64,000 nt of DNA from Oceanisphaera avium (GCF_002157875.1 NZ_CP021376.1:2116501-2180500); one strand, 5' to 3'. Positions 9,911 through 20,096 are shown, counted from the stretch's first letter. The notes: generated by a model not told the origin, from the sequence alone. Made by a program: numbers and translations.

Positions 9911-10278
9911 TATTAGCTCCATGTAACTCACATAAGAAAAATGACTAGGCGCTTATCCTCTACTGCTAATTAAGCTTAACAGCGCTTAAAAAATAATATT
10001 TCACTCACCTTATCGGCTATTAGTAGTGATTAAAATTTAAAAGCCGCCTTATCGGTCAATTTTTGACACTACCTACCCTATATTAATTTTAGTAAGCAAA
10101 CCAATTTATTTATCTTTAGTTTAAAGTAATGCTAATAGTCATTTTAAATTCAGCTAAACAAAATCTATCTATTTCATCGCTACTTTCCCTCTTTTTAGGA
10201 CATAAAAATGAGCACTTTGTTTCCCTGCCCTCTTGTGGCTATGTATGATAGACAGCCAGTGTGATAAGAGGATGGGCG
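9911..10278. other. AT-rich intergenic region between divergent genes
   Basis: About 370 bases holding the promoters of the leftward acyltransferase gene and the rightward AsmA-like gene. Strongly AT-rich. I see no convincing ORF, terminator or operator. The phrase TTTATCTTTA appears here (near 10108) and again in the 13.4-14.4 kb gap. Confidence 0.6.
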
Positions 10279-12348
10279 ATGAAGAGGTTTGTAAAATATC
10301 TATTGCTGTTGATGGGCGCCATTTTACTCGCGGCTTGGTTAGTGCTGAGCTTATTTGATGCTAACCGTCTTAAGCAGCCGGTACTGGCTTGGTTAAATGA
10401 ACACACTGAACTCGATGCCGCCATTGGTAACATTAGCTTTAACCCACTGCACCCCTATACCTTATTGGCCGAGGATGTGCGCTTAGGTCACTGGTTTAGT
10501 GCCCGCCAAATCTATATACAGCTTGCTAACTTCTCTCCTTTATCTGGTGAAACGCGCATCGCTACCCTAGATCTCATTGATAGTAAGCTCGTTATAGAAG
10601 ACGCTACCGAGCTTAAGCTTCCGAGTAATTTAGCCAACATACATATTGACGAGCTCACCACTAAAAATTTCAGCCTAGATTGGCACGGGTGGCAGCTAAA
10701 AGGGGCAGATTTAACACTGCAAGACTGGCAGCCAAGACAAGAGGGGCAGTGGCAGTGGGGGGCCGACATGGACTTACAAGGTCAAGCTCGCCAGCTCACT
10801 CAACCTCATATTGAGATGGCGCAATTAACCTTTAGTGGCCAGGTTCGCCAGCAACAGCTGCAGTTAAGTAAATTAAAGAGTCACTTATTTGATGGCTTAT
10901 TTGATACCCAATTAACCCTAGACTGGCCCAAGCAGCAAGTAACGCTCACCGCCCCCACCTTTAGTCGCAATCAACTGCAATTTGAGCAGCTTCCTCACTT
11001 AAACGGCGACTGGCGCCTTTTTATTAATAAAGCCTCTTTTGATAACATCAGTATTACCAGCCCCACGTTAATCAGTAACGCCATCACAGGCGAATTACGC
11101 TACCTAGAATGGACGCCGGGCAGCTTGCCCATTGCCAGTGCGAAATGGCAGGCTAATGAAGCCGTAGTAGACTGGCTGCGCCTTAATCAACATCAAGTCG
11201 AGCTACTGAGCGAAGCCCAGCAACTGTCTCTCAATATCAATGGTCAAGCTTATGAAGGAAGCGTTAGCAGCGAGCTGCGCTGGTTACCCGAACAAGGACG
11301 ACTAGATATTGATAAATTAGCATTACAAAACACTAAATTTATTTGGCAGCCCGATATGCGCTGGCCCTTACCTGAGGTTCGCTTGCATCGACTGGACTTA
11401 AGCAATGGCGAGCTATTATCGCTAGATACTAATTTGCCATTATCGATATTAGGCGCTGAGCTCTTTCTCAGTGACATTGCTTGGTCTGGCGGCCAATGGC
11501 GCGGCTTAACGCCACGCGCTCGCGCTCAAGCAAACTGGAATGAAATTGCCTTTGATAATCTCATTGCTCGCCAAGGCAGCGCCCAAGTCACAGTCGATGA
11601 TAGCTATGTTTGGTTAACTCAATTTGCTAGTGAAGCACTAGATGGTCAGCTGACGCTTAGCGGTAAGCTCGGTTTATATCCCCCTTATGAGATGGAAGGC
11701 CAAGTTGCAGCGCAGCAGATAAGTTTGCGCCCGCTAAGTCGCTGGTTAAAAACCGAACGACGCTTTAGCGGACTCGCAGAGCTTAATGCCACCCTTCACG
11801 GTGAGCTAGACCACCCTCAAAGCTGGCAAGGACAGCTGGCATTGAGTGCTCAGGAAGTATTTATTGAAAATTTTGCGCTAGATAGCTGGCTAAGCCATCG
11901 TTTACACGAAGATTACCGCTCAGCTAAAAGCGTAGATACTCAACTGGCGGCGTTGGACTTAACTCAAGGCGATAGCTTTATTTATCAGTTAGAGCTAACG
12001 GGTAGCGTTAACCAAGGACGTTGGCAGCTTAAAGACAGTGCCCTACAAAGCGTTCGTTATTTATTAGCACTACAAGGTAGTCTAGCTATCAAACAAGACT
12101 GGCAGCTGGAGCTTGGTGCTATTAATGACCAAGGCTGTAAAGAGCTGGCAATTAATTTAAACGGCCCTTGGCAAGCACCTAAACTGGTCTTACACCAACC
12201 TAAACTTACTCAGCCTTGTATACCTTGGTATAAAGGGCAATTAGCCTATCCAAAATCGGGATTATCGGGCAATTTAATACAAGGCGTGAGAGCGCTAACT
12301 CAAGAAAGCGACCCTCAAACAGCCCTTGATAGTGACTCAGTTAACTAG
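10279..12348 (+). CDS. AsmA-family membrane-anchored periplasmic protein
   Basis: Large protein with one N-terminal membrane helix (about residues 6-22, YLLLLMGAILLAAWLVLSLF) and a long beta-rich periplasmic body, the layout of AsmA/TamB-type bridge proteins implicated in moving phospholipid to the outer membrane. The opening MKRFVKYLLL...LFDANRLKQPV matches the AsmA N-terminus, where a helix is followed by a short Asn-Arg-containing segment. A GTG at 10261 is in frame, but AGAGGA lies six bases before the ATG at 10279, so that start is preferred (689 residues). It ends with a shared bidirectional terminator. It is flanked by two acyltransferase genes on the other strand. Confidence 0.8.
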   Translation: MKRFVKYLLLLMGAILLAAWLVLSLFDANRLKQPVLAWLNEHTELDAAIGNISFNPLHPYTLLAEDVRLGHWFSARQIYIQLANFSPLSGETRIATLDLIDSKLVIEDATELKLPSNLANIHIDELTTKNFSLDWHGWQLKGADLTLQDWQPRQEGQWQWGADMDLQGQARQLTQPHIEMAQLTFSGQVRQQQLQLSKLKSHLFDGLFDTQLTLDWPKQQVTLTAPTFSRNQLQFEQLPHLNGDWRLFINKASFDNISITSPTLISNAITGELRYLEWTPGSLPIASAKWQANEAVVDWLRLNQHQVELLSEAQQLSLNINGQAYEGSVSSELRWLPEQGRLDIDKLALQNTKFIWQPDMRWPLPEVRLHRLDLSNGELLSLDTNLPLSILGAELFLSDIAWSGGQWRGLTPRARAQANWNEIAFDNLIARQGSAQVTVDDSYVWLTQFASEALDGQLTLSGKLGLYPPYEMEGQVAAQQISLRPLSRWLKTERRFSGLAELNATLHGELDHPQSWQGQLALSAQEVFIENFALDSWLSHRLHEDYRSAKSVDTQLAALDLTQGDSFIYQLELTGSVNQGRWQLKDSALQSVRYLLALQGSLAIKQDWQLELGAINDQGCKELAINLNGPWQAPKLVLHQPKLTQPCIPWYKGQLAYPKSGLSGNLIQGVRALTQESDPQTALDSDSVN

Positions 12349-12365
12349 CTATAAAAATCAGCAAT

Positions 12366-12403
12366 AAAAAAGGCGGCTAATAATCAATTAGCCGCCTTTT
12401 TTT
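12366..12403. terminator. Bidirectional terminator between the AsmA-like and acyltransferase genes
   Basis: GGCGGCTAAT (12372-12381) and ATTAGCCGCC (12387-12396) form a 10-bp stem with A-run on the left and T7 on the right, so it can stop transcripts from either side. Confidence 0.92.
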
Positions 12404-12416
12404 ATTTAACCCTTAG

Positions 12417-13397
12417 TTACACACCAAAGAAATACCGAGTACTGAATATTCTCTTTCTGGCGGACAGGTGGGTGCTCCACAGCTTGACAATTAAGATAGG
12501 GATAACAATGCATGAAATAACAGTGGCTGCCCACACTAAAAAGTTTGCCCCAGCTATAGGCACTACCGCTCTTTGGAAGGCCTGCAATATATAGCCATGT
12601 AAGAAGAAAATACCAAAGCTATATTTGGCTAGCACATCAAATACTTTCAGCTCTATATTTTTATCTTCAATAATGCAGAACAACGACATAAAGACAAAAG
12701 TTTTAATAAGCTTCAAAATATCTGAGTGACTGACTAGTGAAGTCTCAATAAAGCTCCACACAATTAAAGCTAGCGTACTGACCACCAGAATTTTCTTACT
12801 GTGCGTTTGGATTACCGAGTAATTAGCACTTAGGTAGCCACCGAGCAAGTACACACCCAGCCAGTAGATAAAACTTAACTCAGGCAGTTCTGGACGATCG
12901 GAAGTAAGCGTGAATAAGAAAAAAACTGTAGTAATGAGGCCAAAGTATCGAGACTCCATAATCATCTTGATGACAGGACTCACGACAAAGAAAATACAAA
13001 TCATGGGAATAAACCACAAGGGGCCTATTACGGTACCACCATGAGTGATTAGATAAAACACATAGTAAACAAGGTTTTGTACTTCAGGGATCTCATCAGC
13101 CTTAAACCACGTTAAGCCGTTAACATAGTAATAAATAGCTAATAACACGCCTGGGATTAAGACAAATAAGTAGGGCAAAACAACAAACTTAAATTTCTTC
13201 CTAATATAATCTGTATACTGAAATTTCTCTTTTAAATAATGAAATAAAAAGCCAGCTATTAATACAAAGAAGAAAGTACCATTGGACATAAAGTCGTAGT
13301 TATACTCCATCCCTGCAAATGTAGTCAAATGTACATGACCCATGACCACAAATATAATAGCGATCCCTCTAAACCAGTTTATTGAAGATAAAAACAA
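12417..13397 (-). CDS. Acyltransferase family 3 membrane protein, TTG start
   Basis: 326-residue integral membrane protein of the acyltransferase-3 family. The N-terminus INWFRGIAIIFVVMGHV carries the family signature (Arg-Gly plus a helix ending in the catalytic-type His), and about ten hydrophobic segments follow. That signature begins only a few residues in, so the start must be the TTG at 13397, supported by AGGTGAG six bases upstream; the first internal ATG would delete the motif. The gene is visibly AT-rich compared with backbone genes and stands beside a 1-kb AT-rich gap, suggesting acquisition. It is distinct in sequence from the acyltransferase at 8912. Substrate is unknown; surface-polysaccharide O-acetylation is the usual role. 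Confidence 0.82.
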   Translation of the reverse strand: MFLSSINWFRGIAIIFVVMGHVHLTTFAGMEYNYDFMSNGTFFFVLIAGFLFHYLKEKFQYTDYIRKKFKFVVLPYLFVLIPGVLLAIYYYVNGLTWFKADEIPEVQNLVYYVFYLITHGGTVIGPLWFIPMICIFFVVSPVIKMIMESRYFGLITTVFFLFTLTSDRPELPELSFIYWLGVYLLGGYLSANYSVIQTHSKKILVVSTLALIVWSFIETSLVSHSDILKLIKTFVFMSLFCIIEDKNIELKVFDVLAKYSFGIFFLHGYILQAFQRAVVPIAGANFLVWAATVISCIVIPILIVKLWSTHLSARKRIFSTRYFFGV

Positions 13398-14443
13398 ACC
13401 TTTCTCACCTTTTATAATGCGATGAAACTAAAAACAATAGAGATCGCCATACACTTTCCTTATATAAGGCGAGCTTTAATGTTTTATAAAAAATTACACC
13501 TAAGTGTAATTACATTAGCGTTCTATAATAAAACTGTAATACAGTACGCTATATTAAGAGCTTAACAGGCGAAAAAGGTTCATTATTAAATGGCCGAGCA
13601 ATTTTTGGTGCGACAATTTATACAGCTTTTAAACTCGATTTGGCTTGCTAATTAAGCGTATCACTGACTATTCTTGGTGTCGAGAGTACACTGGGGTGAG
13701 TAAAAAAACTGATGTATTAGACTGCCGCACCCACCTTGTAAACCAAACGTTAATGGCCAGAAATAAAGCCTCTAAAAAAATCGTATATTAAAAATATTAG
13801 AGTTTCATAATAACAGGAGCGGCAGTGATTTTAGATGCTTCTCACTCGATGTCAGCTATTTATAAAAGTCTAAATAAACTATTTAATCTTCCGTATTGTT
13901 AGTCATAGCATTTATCTTTAAGAGAAAAAATGACTGTTTGTTTAGGGAGAGTATTTCATCTACCCATCACTAGAACATTAGTTTATAACGAGTTAAAACA
14001 ATAACTTATAATAAAAATTTTTATTTTAAAGTAATCCTGCCCATCATATTTATCTTTAGGTAAACCTAAATATTTATTTTTACGAAGCAAACCACGACTA
14101 ATATAAACAGTACTTATGCCTGCATATCAAGTATTTAACCTATTATATAGTGAATAACCACTTGTGATAAAAAACACATCATTGTCTAATAAGCCAGCAA
14201 TTTAGTACTGCCTAAAAATAGGTTAAAAATTATAACTTAGATAACAAGTAAGCAGTGTTAGCTTTGAATTATGCTTATTTACTATTAACGCTCACTCTCT
14301 CTAATAATCAGGGCCACTTGTCATCAGCCAGCTATTGCGACAATAGGTGTCGCAGATTGACTAAAAATAACCCGCTTATTAAGAGGTATAAGCTAGCAAG
14401 CACTCACTTGATTCATAAAGCTCGCTTTTGTAGAAGGAAGTAT
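13398..14443. other. 1-kb AT-rich region without a supportable gene
   Basis: Very AT-rich, all frames broken. It includes an inverted repeat ATTACAC-CTAA-GTGTAAT (13493-13510) and the near-palindrome ACTGTA-A-TACAGT (13533-13545), both about 100-150 bases upstream of the leftward acyltransferase start and possible operator sites. TTTATCTTTA occurs near 13911 and 14048. A 66-codon open frame at 14255-14455 has no ribosome site or protein-like composition. No transposase fragment or tRNA recognised. Confidence 0.6.
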
Positions 14444-15334
14444 TTACCTAGCTAGGATGACATAGCGTCCTTGGAAAGTAGCTGCTACTTGCTCACCACT
14501 ATATAAGGTCACGGTGAGTTCAATGCTCACCTGCTCCCCCTTGTGTAAGGGTAACAGCGGCTCTCGCAAACGGCCCCGCACTTCAGCGGTGGGCTGATCC
14601 CACACCGGAGTGAGATATTTTATATCTCCACTGGCTTGGACTATGTCGCCACTTAAGCCAAATTCTTGCATTTGCAGCCAAATAAGCCCCCAACCGGTCA
14701 GGACACACTGGCTATAAATACTGCCTGCAAACATGGAGTCATGCAGGTTAAGGTTAGCGTTAAGATTGGCCTTAGTCTTGAGACGAGAGCCCGTATATTG
14801 AATAATTCTTATGCCCATCTTTTCTACGATAGGAATACGCTGGTGCCATTCCCGCTGCAAGTCGTCACATAACGCAGGACAATGGCGAATAAGGTGAATA
14901 GACGTTAAGGCTTTAATCATTTGCCGATGCGGGATTTTGCCAAAACTAATGGGGCCCTCACCCACCACCGTAAAACCACATCGAGTGTAAAAAGAAACCG
15001 CCTCTTCTCTGGCATTCATTACTAAGCGGCGCGCGCCTTGTTGGCGCGCGACTTGTTCTAGCGCTTGTACCATACGCGTACCCAAGCCATGGCTTCGACT
15101 TTGAGCTGCCACTGCCATAAAACGGATCTGTGCCTCATCGCCGCTTACATATAATCGCCCCACGGCCACTAGTTTTCCTTGGTTATTAACCATCATCCGG
15201 TGGTGAGCATATTCATCAAACTCATCACGCTCCGAGCCCAATGGCTGCTGCCAGGGTTTACGTAATAACTGCCAGCGTAGATAGTAATAAGCTTCAAGCT
15301 CCGCTTTGGTTTGCGGGGTGACCACCCGATACAT
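14444..15334 (-). CDS. yiiD: GNAT acetyltransferase / hotdog-fold bifunctional protein YiiD
   Basis: Fusion of an N-terminal GNAT domain (about 1-145; acetyl-CoA loop in RFMAVAAQSRSHGLGTRMV) to a C-terminal YiiD-type hotdog thioesterase-like domain (about 150-296; NLHDSMFAGSIYSQCVLTGWG). The E. coli homologue is about 329 residues and, as I recall, has been linked to malonyl-ACP decarboxylation that primes fatty-acid synthesis; I cannot confirm that activity here. The context supports the identity: dtd and yihY precede it on the same strand as in E. coli. It lies 79 bases after dtd and is probably the last gene of that operon. Confidence 0.88.
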   Translation of the reverse strand: MYRVVTPQTKAELEAYYYLRWQLLRKPWQQPLGSERDEFDEYAHHRMMVNNQGKLVAVGRLYVSGDEAQIRFMAVAAQSRSHGLGTRMVQALEQVARQQGARRLVMNAREEAVSFYTRCGFTVVGEGPISFGKIPHRQMIKALTSIHLIRHCPALCDDLQREWHQRIPIVEKMGIRIIQYTGSRLKTKANLNANLNLHDSMFAGSIYSQCVLTGWGLIWLQMQEFGLSGDIVQASGDIKYLTPVWDQPTAEVRGRLREPLLPLHKGEQVSIELTVTLYSGEQVAATFQGRYVILAR

Positions 15335-15413
15335 GGCCTGCTCCTGTTAGTGGGTGTAAAAATGACAAGTGGGGGGAGCGCTAACACGCTAAAGAGACTA
15401 AGTTAACAATTAA

Positions 15414-15851
15414 CTAGACTTGCAGCCAAAATGTCACTGGGCCGTCATTCACTAAGCTGACTTGCATATCGCCACCAAAGCGCCCCGTTTCGGTAGGCAT
15501 GTTCAGCGCTCGTGCTGCCTGCACAAAATAGTGATACCAATGCTCAGCTTCTTTTGCACTGGCACCTTTGGAAAAGCTGGGTCTAAGGCCACTGTGAGTA
15601 TCGGCAGCTAGCGTAAATTGTGACACGACCAGTAGGCTGCCACCGACTTGGCTAACATTCAAATTCATCTTGTCATTGGCATCACTAAATACTCGATAAG
15701 CTAACACTTTACGTAATAACTTATCGGCTTTAGCTTGATCGTCGCCCTGCTCTATTCCCAGTAACACTAATAAGCCTGCCCCTATGGCACCCACCGGCTC
15801 ACCTTCTATCGTTACACTGGCAGAGCTCACTCTTTGTATTAGCGCTATCAT
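15414..15851 (-). CDS. dtd: D-aminoacyl-tRNA deacylase
   Basis: Hydrolyses D-amino acids (and glycine from mischarged tRNA-Ala) from tRNA, a translation proofreading step. 145 residues, the full family length. It has the two active-site motifs SQFT (77-80) and NDGPVT (135-140), the latter holding the cross-subunit Gly-cisPro that screens for chirality. The ATG overlaps the iminopeptidase stop by four bases (ATGA), so the genes are translationally coupled. Part of yihY-pip-dtd-yiiD. Confidence 0.96.
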   Translation of the reverse strand: MIALIQRVSSASVTIEGEPVGAIGAGLLVLLGIEQGDDQAKADKLLRKVLAYRVFSDANDKMNLNVSQVGGSLLVVSQFTLAADTHSGLRPSFSKGASAKEAEHWYHYFVQAARALNMPTETGRFGGDMQVSLVNDGPVTFWLQV

Positions 15852-16807
15852 GACTGGATTAACTCTCTGGCTAGATGATCGGTGGCTTTAATAAGGGCAT
15901 CAATATTATTAGCTTCAAAGGCAGAATGCCCAGCGGCTAAAGTAATTTGTAAATTTAGCTCGGGCCAATGCTTGGCTAACTCAAAGGCCGCCGCGGGCTT
16001 ACATACCATGTCATAACGCCCGTGAATGAGCACCGCCGGCACGTCTCGTAATTTATCTACTTGGTTAATAATGTAATTTTCATCAATAAAGCAGTGATGA
16101 ATGAAAAAATGGTTTTCTATACGAGCTAAGGCGAGCGCGTCACTGGCTTGCCCAAAATGCTCATTCGCATCGGCGCGCGGTAACAAGGTGGAAATGCGCC
16201 CCTCCCAAATCGCCCAAGCTCGGGCGGCATTAAGGCGCGCCAGCTCATTAGCGCCGGTGAGCAGTTGTTGGTAATGACGCAGTAGCGGTTGAGTTTCGCC
16301 CTCAAGGGGGGCTAAAAAATCTTGATAGTAATCTTTAAACACGGCTGCCGCGCCGCCATAGGGCTGATAAAGCCAGTCAAGATCTTGTTGGCGGCCTAAA
16401 AATAGTCCTCTTAATACCAGGGCTAATACCTGTTGACGATGGGCGATGGTATAACACAGCGCTAAGGTTGCCCCCCAAGAGCCGCCAAAAATAAGCCATG
16501 ACTCTATTTGTAAATACTGGCGTATTTGCTCCATATCAGAAATGAGGGCTTGAGTATTATTCTCTTCAAGTTCGGCATGAGGCAAAGAGCGGCCGGCACC
16601 GCGCTGATCAAATAAAATAATACGATAATACTGGGGATCAAAGAATCGCCGCTGCTCGCTACTGGTGCCAGCGCCAGGCCCACCGTGTAGCACCAGCACC
16701 GGAATGCCTAGCGGATTACCACTTTCTTCCAAATATAAGGTGTGGCGCTCACTCACTTTTAATTGGTGTTCTTGATAAGGGTTAATACTGGGGTAGAGGG
16801 TGCGCAT
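15848..16807 (-). CDS. pip: Proline iminopeptidase (alpha/beta hydrolase, S33)
   Basis: Cytosolic serine peptidase that removes N-terminal proline from peptides. 319 residues. HGGPGAG (41-47) forms the oxyanion region, the nucleophile is S110 in GGSWG, and IHGRYDMVC and AAGHSAFE carry the likely catalytic Asp and His. Its ATG overlaps the yihY stop by one base (TAATG), and its stop overlaps dtd by four, so it is embedded in the yihY-dtd operon, a place where E. coli has no such gene. With the Xaa-Pro aminopeptidase at 3187 the strain has two proline-specific peptidases in this window. Confidence 0.93.
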   Translation of the reverse strand: MRTLYPSINPYQEHQLKVSERHTLYLEESGNPLGIPVLVLHGGPGAGTSSEQRRFFDPQYYRIILFDQRGAGRSLPHAELEENNTQALISDMEQIRQYLQIESWLIFGGSWGATLALCYTIAHRQQVLALVLRGLFLGRQQDLDWLYQPYGGAAAVFKDYYQDFLAPLEGETQPLLRHYQQLLTGANELARLNAARAWAIWEGRISTLLPRADANEHFGQASDALALARIENHFFIHHCFIDENYIINQVDKLRDVPAVLIHGRYDMVCKPAAAFELAKHWPELNLQITLAAGHSAFEANNIDALIKATDHLARELIQS

Positions 16808-17721
16808 TAGTCTTGTTCCTCCTCAGCAAGCTCGGGGTTGAGATCTTCAAAACGCTTACCTAATAATCGCTCAAACTCACCCATGCCAGCGGTAATTTCT
16901 GCGCCGAATAACGCTACCATCCAGCTTAAATAAATCCAGACGAAGATAATAGGAATAGTGGCTAGCGTGCCATAAATAGCTTCGTAAGAGGGGAATTTCA
17001 CAATGTAAAAAGCAAAAGCTCGCTTGGCAATTTCAAATAAGATACCGGCGACTAAACCGCCACAAATAGCATGGGTAAAGCGCACATGGATATTTGGCAC
17101 TACCATGTAAAAAACGACAAACATACCGATGGAGAGAAAAAAGGGTAACACCGATAATATTCGAGTGCCCACCCCTAGTATATCGCCGTGGAACAGCTGC
17201 AAAGTCGTGACATAAGAAGTCAGTACTAAACTGGCCCCCGCCAAAATAGGCCCTAAGGTCAGGATCATCCAATAGGTAGCAAACGCCACCGATACACGGC
17301 GTTTTTCGGTAACTCGCCAAATATAATTAAAGTTTTGGTCAATGGCTGAAATAAGCAACATGGCGGTAAAGGCTAAAGCTGCCACTCCAATAGCCGTGGT
17401 TTTAGAGGCATTATCGACAAAACTTTGAATTTTATCTTGTACCACATCGCCGGCGGCAGGCACAAAATTGGTAAAAATAAAGTGCTGTATGGTTTCTCTT
17501 AACTCTTCAAACATCGGAAAAGCAGACATCATGGCAAAAATGACCGCTAGCATCGGCACTAAAGACAACAGCGTAATATAAGCTAAATAGCCGGCCGTGA
17601 CTTTTAGTCGGTCATCTTGAATTCGTCGCCACATAAAGCCGGCAAACTCTACGCCATGATCGCGTATAAATTGCAGTCGATGAGAAGTGTGCGCGATAAT
17701 TTGACTCATGAAAGCCCTCAA
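16807..17721 (-). CDS. yihY: YihY/BrkB family inner-membrane protein
   Basis: UPF0761-type integral membrane protein, formerly mistaken for RNase BN. 304 residues with about six hydrophobic segments, starting with a soluble Arg-rich N-terminus (MWRRIQDDRLKVTAGYLAYITLLSLVPMLAV), the family signature, and ending in an acidic tail rich in Glu. Function is unknown in the family; a transporter-like role is only a guess. It is the first gene of the operon with pip, dtd and yiiD. The start at 17721 gives MRAFMSQIIAHT; the ATG four codons later is also possible. Confidence 0.92.
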   Translation of the reverse strand: MRAFMSQIIAHTSHRLQFIRDHGVEFAGFMWRRIQDDRLKVTAGYLAYITLLSLVPMLAVIFAMMSAFPMFEELRETIQHFIFTNFVPAAGDVVQDKIQSFVDNASKTTAIGVAALAFTAMLLISAIDQNFNYIWRVTEKRRVSVAFATYWMILTLGPILAGASLVLTSYVTTLQLFHGDILGVGTRILSVLPFFLSIGMFVVFYMVVPNIHVRFTHAICGGLVAGILFEIAKRAFAFYIVKFPSYEAIYGTLATIPIIFVWIYLSWMVALFGAEITAGMGEFERLLGKRFEDLNPELAEEEQD

Positions 17722-17875
17722 GTTTGGATAAGTGTTTCTTATTGTGGCAAATTAATTAGCAAAAGTGCCAGTCGGATATGAATTGCCTGTAAACCTAGTT
17801 CACATTTCTGAAGTGAAAAGAACCTTATATGCCGTACTTAAGACCGACAGCTTAAAGCGAAAGACGGGTTAAAAA

Positions 17876-17900
17876 CAAAAAAGGGCGCCCTTAGGCGCCC
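17876..17900 (-). terminator. Terminator of bipA
   Basis: On the minus strand GGGCGCC-TAAG-GGCGCCC is followed by a run of six T, 33 bases after the bipA stop codon. Confidence 0.9.
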
Positions 17901-17932
17901 TGTTAGTTAGCATAATTTAAAACAAGTCGAGA

Positions 17933-19762
17933 TTACTCGCGACCGGCACGCTTGCGCTCGTTTTCAGTTAGGCCGCGCTTGCGAATACGCAAGAAATTAG
18001 GCGTCACTTCCACCAACTCATCATCCGCAATAAACTCTAACGACTGCTCAAGAGTCATCTTAATAGGGGTGATCAGCGTTAACGCTTCATCAGTACCAGA
18101 GGCACGAACGTTAGTTAACTGCTTACCTTTAATGCAGTTAACCGTCAGATCGTTAGCACGGCTGTGAATACCAATCACCATACCTTCGTAGACTTCAGTG
18201 GCATGGTCGATAAATAAACGGCCACGTTCTTGAATGTTAAACAAAGAGTAAGCAGAGGCTTTACCGTTAGCATTAGAAATTAATACGCCATTAGTACGTG
18301 CACCGATAGTGCCGCCTTTGTGCGGGCCGTAGTGATCAAAGCTGTGGTTCATTAAGCCAGAGCCAGAAGTCAGCGTCATAAACTCAGTTTGGAAACCAAT
18401 TAAGCCACGGGCCGGAATAATAAAGTCGATACGTACGCGCCCTTTGCCATCTGGCACCATGTCGGTCATTTCCGCTTTACGCTCGCCCAGCTTCTCCATA
18501 ATGGCGCCTTGGCTAACTTCTTCGATATCCACAGTCAAAGTTTCAAACGGTTCTAACTTAACGCCATTTTCAGTCTTTAAGATGACTTCTGGACGAGATA
18601 CCGCCAGCTCAAAGCCTTCGCGGCGCATATTTTCAATTAAAATACCTAAGTGCAATTCACCTCGGCCAGAGACGCGAAACTTATCAGGATCTGAACCTTG
18701 CTCCACGCGCAGAGCGACGTTGTGCACCAGCTCAGAGTTTAAACGCTCCATGATATTACGAGAGGTAACGTACTTACCGTCTTTACCCGCAAATGGCGAA
18801 TTATTCACTTGGAAAGTCATGGTGACCGTTGGCTCATCCACAGACAAAGGTGGCAGTGCCTCAACATGACCTACGGCACAAACGGTATCAGAGATTTTTA
18901 GCTCGCCTAAGCCGGTAATGGCGATAATATCACCCGCAGTACCCTCTTCTGTTTCGGTGCGCTGCAGGCCCAGATAGCCCATGACCAAGCCCACTTTACC
19001 GTTACGCGTCTTACCATCGGCACCCACAATGGTGACTTGTTGGTTAGGCTTAACGGTACCGCGCTTAATACGGCCAATACCGATAACACCTACATAAGAA
19101 GAGTAATCAATTTGCGAGATTTGCATCTGCAAAGTACCGTCTTGGTTAGCATCGGGCACCGGGACTTGATCAACGATAGTTTGGAACAAGGTGGTCATGT
19201 CTGGCTCGGGTGCATCTACGTCAAGTGTTGCCCAACCATTAATGCCGGAGGCATAAATAACTTGGAAGTCTAACTGATCGTCGGTGGCACCTAAGTTATC
19301 GAACAAGTCAAAGATTTGGTCTAGTACCCAGTCTGGGCGTGCACCTGGCTTGTCCACTTTGTTGATAATCACAATCGGCTTTAAACCTTGAGCAAAGGCT
19401 TTTTGAGTTACAAAGCGCGTCTGCGGCATGGGGCCTTCTTGGGCATCCACCAGCAGCAATACCGAGTCAACCATCGACAATACGCGCTCAACTTCACCAC
19501 CAAAGTCGGCGTGACCTGGGGTATCAACGATATTAATGCGATATTCTTGATTATCAGTAGGAGAAGTCCAACGGATAGCGGTGTTTTTGGCAAGAATGGT
19601 AATGCCGCGTTCCCGCTCTATGTCGTTGGAGTCCATGACTCTGTCTTCTGCTTCGCCGCGGCTCTCTAGAGTTCCAGATTGCTGCAACAGCTTGTCTACC
19701 AGAGTAGTCTTACCATGGTCAACGTGAGCTATGATTGCGATATTACGTAAATTTTCTAACAT
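17933..19762 (-). CDS. typA: Ribosome-associated translational GTPase BipA/TypA
   Basis: EF-G-like GTPase acting on 50S assembly and stress or cold adaptation. 609 residues (E. coli 607). It has the G1 motif AHVDHGKTT (12-20), the switch [13 protein letters not shown], and NKVD, then the EF-G domain II, III and V equivalents and the BipA-specific C-terminal domain (from about 480). Divergently transcribed from glnA across a 470-base gap, the same arrangement as in E. coli. Intact, with its own terminator. Confidence 0.97.
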   Translation of the reverse strand: MLENLRNIAIIAHVDHGKTTLVDKLLQQSGTLESRGEAEDRVMDSNDIERERGITILAKNTAIRWTSPTDNQEYRINIVDTPGHADFGGEVERVLSMVDSVLLLVDAQEGPMPQTRFVTQKAFAQGLKPIVIINKVDKPGARPDWVLDQIFDLFDNLGATDDQLDFQVIYASGINGWATLDVDAPEPDMTTLFQTIVDQVPVPDANQDGTLQMQISQIDYSSYVGVIGIGRIKRGTVKPNQQVTIVGADGKTRNGKVGLVMGYLGLQRTETEEGTAGDIIAITGLGELKISDTVCAVGHVEALPPLSVDEPTVTMTFQVNNSPFAGKDGKYVTSRNIMERLNSELVHNVALRVEQGSDPDKFRVSGRGELHLGILIENMRREGFELAVSRPEVILKTENGVKLEPFETLTVDIEEVSQGAIMEKLGERKAEMTDMVPDGKGRVRIDFIIPARGLIGFQTEFMTLTSGSGLMNHSFDHYGPHKGGTIGARTNGVLISNANGKASAYSLFNIQERGRLFIDHATEVYEGMVIGIHSRANDLTVNCIKGKQLTNVRASGTDEALTLITPIKMTLEQSLEFIADDELVEVTPNFLRIRKRGLTENERKRAGRE

Positions 19763-19896
19763 TCCTGCCTCAAAATACCGAAAGTGGGTAAAAAATGGTC
19801 TGTCATTTTACTCGGCTAGCGCTGATCTACCTAGAAGTATTGAAAATTCTCTTGGCTCGCTTTCCAAGTGACGTCGAATACACCATGATGGACATA

Positions 19897-19946
19897 TGCC
19901 AATGCAAGGTGCACTGAAAAGATCCGCTATGCACCATAAGGGTGCA
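19897..19946. promoter_or_regulatory. Tandem NtrC-binding sites upstream of glnA
   Basis: Site at 19930-19946 reads TGCACC-ATAAG-GGTGCA, a perfect dyad matching the NtrC consensus TGCACY-N5-GGTGCA. A second site at 19897-19913 has one perfect half (GGTGCA) and a degenerate left half (TGCCAA). Their centres are 33 bp apart, three helical turns, as expected for cooperative NtrC dimers. They lie about 170 and 200 bases upstream of the predicted sigma-54 start, a normal enhancer distance. Confidence 0.88.
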
Positions 19947-20080
19947 AACGTAACATTAAGCCGACTCTTATAAAGGGTGCGCTGGCTTAATGATAGATAT
20001 AGGGTCTGAGTAACAGCCTTAATAACAGATACTTATCTTTTTATAACAAGCGTTTGGCTTAAATAATGGTGTTTAACAAC

Positions 20081-20096
20081 TTGGCACAGATTTCGC
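20081..20096 (+). promoter_or_regulatory. Sigma-54 promoter of glnA
   Basis: TTGGCACAGATTTCGC has the invariant GG (20083-20084) and GC (20095-20096) exactly ten bases apart and matches the consensus TGGCAC-N5-TTGC except one base (TCGC). Start of transcription would be near 20108, giving a leader of about 125 bases before the GGAGG ribosome site of glnA. Confidence 0.85.

Noticed and set aside
13533..13545. LexA/SOS box
   Set aside because: ACTGTA-A-TACAGT has the CTGT/ACAG ends but is far too short for a 16-bp SOS spacing.
14255..14455. 66-codon open frame in the AT-rich gap
   Set aside because: No ribosome site, low-complexity composition, overlaps the yiiD 3' end on the other strand.
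17855..17876. Third, truncated copy of the dispersed repeat near bipA
   Set aside because: Only AAAGCGA and AGACGG are shared; the palindromic core is absent.
18444..18869. 141-codon frame opposite bipA
   Set aside because: Antisense to a strongly conserved gene; Ser/Arg-rich shadow composition.
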